NCBI RefSeq assembly: GCF_041276405.1 | Contig: NZ_JBGGGT010000001.1 | Location: 789,501-853,500, forward strand | Direction of reading: 5' to 3' | DNA from: Microvirga sp. TS319 | GTDB taxonomy: Bacteria; Pseudomonadota; Alphaproteobacteria; Rhizobiales; Beijerinckiaceae | DNA: 64,000 nt | Shown here: positions 61,254 to 64,000 of the stretch, in pieces | How positions within the stretch are numbered: the stretch's first letter is position 1 | How the letters are laid out: every line of letters begins with the position of its first letter | Notes under the pieces: generated by a model | Seen by the model: only the letters and a program-made list of their open reading frames with translations | Told to the model about the DNA's origin: nothing | Databases searched by the model: none | Program-made: the position numbers and the translations under genes

Positions 61254-61796
61254 ATGGCGGAGCGTGGCGCGTTCAAGGGCAGACAATTTGATCGATCGGT
61301 GATCCTTCTGTGCATGCGGTGGTGCCTGGCCTACAACCTGAGCCTGAGAAACGTGGAGGAGATGATGGTCGAGCGACGCATCTTCGTCGATCACGCCACT
61401 ATCGGGTGCTGGATGCATCTCTAACGGGCCATCGACAACAACGGCGGCGCCGTCGAATTCCGGTTCAGCGAGCGACGCAATCTGACTGCTGCTAAGCGCT
61501 TCCTGAGCAAGGCGCTCAGGCGGCATGGCCGACCCGAGCGGATCGTCATCGAGGGCGGCCAAACCAACCGCGAGGCAATCATGTTCTGTGACGCGACGAA
61601 CCGGCGTCAGGACCGGTCATGACGGGAGGCGAAGCCGTTCCGCATCCGGCAAAGCCGCTACTTGAACGATCGCGTTGAGCACGGTCATCGCGCCGTCAAA
61701 AGACGGATTCGCCCAATGTTCGGGTTCAAGTCAGTGCATAGCGCTCGTGTGATCATTGGCGGCATCGAGATATTCCACATGATGCGGAACGGATAG
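61254..61796 (+). pseudogene. IS6-family transposase remnant (in-frame stops, internal deletion)
   Basis: FKGRQFDRSVILLCMRWCLAYNLSLRNVEEMMVERRIFVDHATIGCW is an almost intact N-terminus. A stop codon follows after MHL (61422-61424), then AIDNNGGAVEFRF, LTAAKRFLSKALRRHGRPERIVIEGG and, after a second in-frame stop, YLNDRVEHGHRAVKRRIRPMFGF of the DDE domain. The second catalytic Asp of the family appears as Glu. The segment between the HTH and the first Asp is shortened. It starts 105 nt after the tRNA cluster and cannot encode an active enzyme. This lineage (LAYNLSLRN) differs from the one at 10290, 25225 and 58841. Confidence 0.8.
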
Positions 61797-62071
61797 GCGA
61801 AGTAAGCCTGCAATCCGAGTCTTTCGCTTGTCGAGCAATTCGAGAGGCTCACCGCATAAGCGCCTACCGTTCACTCCAGCATCTCTTGCGTCTTTGACAG
61901 GAGTTGCCACAGAGGCGTCCTAACGCGGAGCCATCCACCCCATCGTTCGGGAACGGTTCTTGCTTCCCACCCCTGATGCTTGTGATCCTCAGCACGATTT
62001 CAGAAAGCCGCGTCGCCGCAAAGATCCCGGTCAGGGAGCGCGGCAATGAGTCTGAACAAGCCAATGGGTCC
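61797..62071. other. Short gap between IS6 remnant and GntR gene
   Basis: 275 nt. No gene or repeat recognised; it may include the right flank of the decayed IS6 element. Confidence 0.4.
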
Positions 62072-62755
62072 TCAATGCTTGTTTCCACCCGCTAAAGCAG
62101 TCTGGGCCAAGTTTGCGACTACCTGCACATGGTCCATGCTCGCATCGTAAGCTGCGTCACCGTCCCCAGCCTCAATGGCTGCCAGAATGCGGCGCATCTC
62201 GGCGATTGCGGCTGCTCCACGTCCTGGTGTGGAGATGGTAATGGACCGAAGATGATTGATGCGGGCATTCAACGACTTGACCACGTCCCAGGCAACGTCC
62301 TTACCGGCGCAGGAGAAGAGAGCCTCGTAAAAGTCCGTCGTGCCTTTCAGAACGTCCCGGGCATTGCCAGAGGCGAACGCCTGCTCGTTGCGGTCAATTG
62401 CCTTACGGAGGCGTTCAATATCAGCAGGCATTGCCTTGTCTGCACAAGCTCGGGCAGCCTCTGCCTCAAGCAAAGCGCGGATTTCATAAATCTGCGACGC
62501 TTTGGTCGGATCCGGGCGGGCGACAGCCGGGCCCTGTTGCGAGGCGCTTTCGACAAGCCCTTCCGCCTCGAGATGCCGCAAGACCTCACGGACGACCGTC
62601 CGGCTGACCCCCAGCCGCTCGCAGAGGGTGCGCTCCACCAACCGCTCGCCTGGCCGGAAGTGAAAGTTCAGGATGCCATCCCGCATCTTTTCCAGCGCGA
62701 GTTCCCGGAGGGTCTTGGCGCTCCGGTCAATCCGCAAGCCGTGATCATCATTCAT
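62072..62755 (-). CDS. GntR family transcriptional regulator (FCD subgroup, right-end module)
   Basis: 227 residues from the ATG at 62755; a frame 99 codons longer overlaps the divergent gene and lacks homology. Winged helix about 10-75: KTLRELALEKMRDGILNFHFRPGERLVERTLCERLGVSRTVVREVLRHLEAEGLV. FCD domain about 85-215: YEIRALLEAEAARACADKA and FYEALFSCAGKDV with ILAAIEAGDGDAAYDASMDHV. Divergent from the DUF1185 gene. The palindrome TGGTATACCA at 62835-62844 is the likely operator. Confidence 0.9.
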   Translation of the reverse strand: MNDDHGLRIDRSAKTLRELALEKMRDGILNFHFRPGERLVERTLCERLGVSRTVVREVLRHLEAEGLVESASQQGPAVARPDPTKASQIYEIRALLEAEAARACADKAMPADIERLRKAIDRNEQAFASGNARDVLKGTTDFYEALFSCAGKDVAWDVVKSLNARINHLRSITISTPGRGAAAIAEMRRILAAIEAGDGDAAYDASMDHVQVVANLAQTALAGGNKH

Positions 62756-62834
62756 ACTCTGTCCCTCACTGAAAGCAGCCGGTTGCTCCCCTACACGAAA
62801 ATTCCATACGGCTGAATTTCTGTGTTGCTCTCCG

Positions 62835-62853
62835 TGGTATACCATATTATGGT
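62835..62853. promoter_or_regulatory. Candidate GntR operator: overlapping palindromes
   Basis: TGGTATACCA (62835-62844) is a perfect palindrome that overlaps ACCATATTATGGT (62841-62853), another near-perfect one. FCD-type GntR proteins typically bind short palindromes with a TNGTNNNACNA pattern, which TGGTATACCA satisfies. It lies between the GntR gene and the DUF1185 gene start. Confidence 0.65.
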
Positions 62854-62890
62854 CTTCCATATCCAGCGACAACAGACGCCGAGGCACGCA

Positions 62891-63478
62891 ATGACAGCGG
62901 GAATCCGTAAGGTTGTTACCTATGTCGAAGAGACGTTCGTCGAGGGTGGCCGCACGGCTCCCCAGCCGCTCAAGCTCTTCGCCGCCGCTGCCGTGGTCAC
63001 GAATCCCTGGACCGGGCGCGGCTTCGTTGAAGATCTCAAGCCGGAAATTCACGCAGTGGCTCCTGAACTTGGCGCGTTGCTGACCAAGACGATCCTGGAC
63101 ATTGCCGGCTCGGGCGAGGCGGTCGAGGGCTACGGAAAAGCAGCCGTCGTCGGAACTTCAGGGGAGATCGAGCATGCCTCGGCCCTGATCCATACCCTTC
63201 GGTTCGGCAACCACTTCAGAAAGGCCGTCGGAGCAAAGAGCTATCTCAGCTTCACGAACACCCGTGGAGGGCCGAACTGCCCTGTGGTGATCCCGCTCAT
63301 GCACAAGAATGACGAGGGCATGCGATCGCACTATCTGACCATTCAGTTCTCGATCCTGGATGCGCCCGCTCCGGACGAAATCGTCGTGGCGCTCGGGGCG
63401 TCGATTGGCGGTCGACCGCATCACCGCATCGGCGACCGATACGAGGATCTCAAGGAACTGGGTGGCACCGATGTCTGA
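62891..63478 (+). CDS. DUF1185 (amino acid synthesis family) protein
   Basis: 195 residues from the ATG at 62891. Recognisable blocks: IRKVVTYVEETFVEGGRTAPQPLKLFAAAAVVTNPWTGRGFVEDL at the N-terminus, SGEAVEGYGKAAVVGTSGEIEHASALIHTLRFGNHFR in the middle and FTNTRGGPNCPVVIPLMHKNDEGMRSHYLTIQFSI later. This matches the AA_synth family (PF06684), whose members are encoded beside amide and pyrimidine-type catabolic genes; the biochemical role is not established. The stop overlaps the next ATG by 8 nt. Confidence 0.82.
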   Translation: MTAGIRKVVTYVEETFVEGGRTAPQPLKLFAAAAVVTNPWTGRGFVEDLKPEIHAVAPELGALLTKTILDIAGSGEAVEGYGKAAVVGTSGEIEHASALIHTLRFGNHFRKAVGAKSYLSFTNTRGGPNCPVVIPLMHKNDEGMRSHYLTIQFSILDAPAPDEIVVALGASIGGRPHHRIGDRYEDLKELGGTDV

Positions 63479-64000
63479 CGCTGACACCCTGGTTCATCAT
63501 CTCCGCGGGAAGGCAGCGGGGTCGACCCGCTACCTTCGGAGCGGACAGGGTGATCCGGTGATCCTTATTCACGGGGTCGGAATGGCGTCGTCGATCTGGG
63601 CGCCGCAGCTGGCGGCGCTGTCCACCGACTTCGACGTTATAGCCTATGACATGCTTGGCCATGGCGGCTCGAGCCTCCCTCCTGAGAATGCGCGACTGTC
63701 AGATTACTCCGATCAATTGCTCAGCCTGATCGAGGTTCTGGGTTTGCAGCGCCCGCAAATCGTTGGCCATTCAATGGGAGCCCTGGTGGCGCTTGAGTTC
63801 GCGCTCACCCACCCGACACGCCCCGCAGGCGTAACAGCGCTCAATGCTGTATACTGCCGGACGGCCGAGCAACGGAACGCAGTCTTGGGCCGGGCCGAGG
63901 CTCTCGAACGCGCGGGCGAGTTGGGCTCGCATGAGGGCACCATTGCCCGCTGGTTCGGGAACCCGGTCCCGACAGAGCTGACTAGGGAGGCCGACCTCGT
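63471..64000 (+). CDS. Alpha/beta hydrolase, 3' part cut by window edge
   Basis: 176 residues visible. GDPVILIHGVGMASSIWAPQL (HG oxyanion loop), VIAYDMLGHGGSS and IVGHSMGALVALEF with the nucleophilic Ser in GHSMG fix the fold. The acid and His residues lie beyond the window. Start ATG at 63471 overlaps the DUF1185 stop by 8 nt, so the two are translationally coupled and probably act in one pathway. Substrate unknown. Confidence 0.88.
   Translation, partial: MSDADTLVHHLRGKAAGSTRYLRSGQGDPVILIHGVGMASSIWAPQLAALSTDFDVIAYDMLGHGGSSLPPENARLSDYSDQLLSLIEVLGLQRPQIVGHSMGALVALEFALTHPTRPAGVTALNAVYCRTAEQRNAVLGRAEALERAGELGSHEGTIARWFGNPVPTELTREADL

Overview
The window looks like the chromosome or a large replicon of a GC-rich alphaproteobacterium of the order Hyphomicrobiales (Rhizobiales), of the Microvirga, Methylobacterium or Bosea kind of soil or plant-associated organism. 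This is an inference from base composition, from a malonyl-CoA synthetase that closely resembles the Rhodopseudomonas type, from the many LIV, TRAP, Bug and oligopeptide uptake systems, and from dispersed palindromic intergenic repeats. No rRNA or core housekeeping operon is present to fix the genus. The window is cut inside a gene at both ends.

Left part (1-10.8 kb) is accessory DNA: the N-terminal 513 residues of a divergent type IA topoisomerase, a secreted RTX protein, an AraC-type regulator, several small membrane proteins, a truncated IS110 transposase, palindromic repeats and decayed IS6-family transposase pieces.

The centre (10.9-58.7 kb) is a series of catabolic modules, nearly all with their own regulator and transporter. 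Module A (13.6-25.0 kb): a beta-keto acid cleavage enzyme, a DUF6282 hydrolase and an HpaI aldolase read left; an IclR regulator, a complete LIV-type ABC transporter, a double-cupin protein, a dihydroorotate-dehydrogenase-like flavoprotein and a Bug-type binding protein read right. Module B (25.5-36.1 kb): IclR, TRAP transporter, SCPx-type thiolase, acyl-CoA synthetase, two SDRs, alpha/beta hydrolase and a DUF296 protein. Module C (36.5-41.7 kb): CoA-transferase, malonyl-CoA synthetase and a crotonase-fold protein lacking the hydratase glutamates, opposite a GntR/FCD regulator and a gamma-carbonic anhydrase. Module D (41.8-51.2 kb): oligopeptide-type ABC transporter, M20 peptidase and amidase, opposite a LysR regulator. 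Module E (51.4-58.7 kb): IclR, MHS-family permease, ketopantoate-reductase-like enzyme, SDR, NodB-fold (imidase-like) hydrolase, M20 peptidase and an Old Yellow Enzyme.

The right end (58.8-64 kb) holds two more IS6 remnants, a pair of small hydrophobic proteins, a tRNA-Asn/Thr/Asp cluster, and the start of another module: a GntR regulator opposite a DUF1185 protein and an alpha/beta hydrolase.

Two patterns stand out. The dispersed palindromes are often bounded by CTAG, and at five genes (BKACE, Bug protein, second SDR of module B, CoA-transferase, Old Yellow Enzyme) that CTAG supplies the TAG stop codon. Module C has the regulator and synthetase layout of a malonate operon but no malonyl-CoA decarboxylase of the usual type next to the synthetase; an unusual crotonase-fold protein occupies its place.
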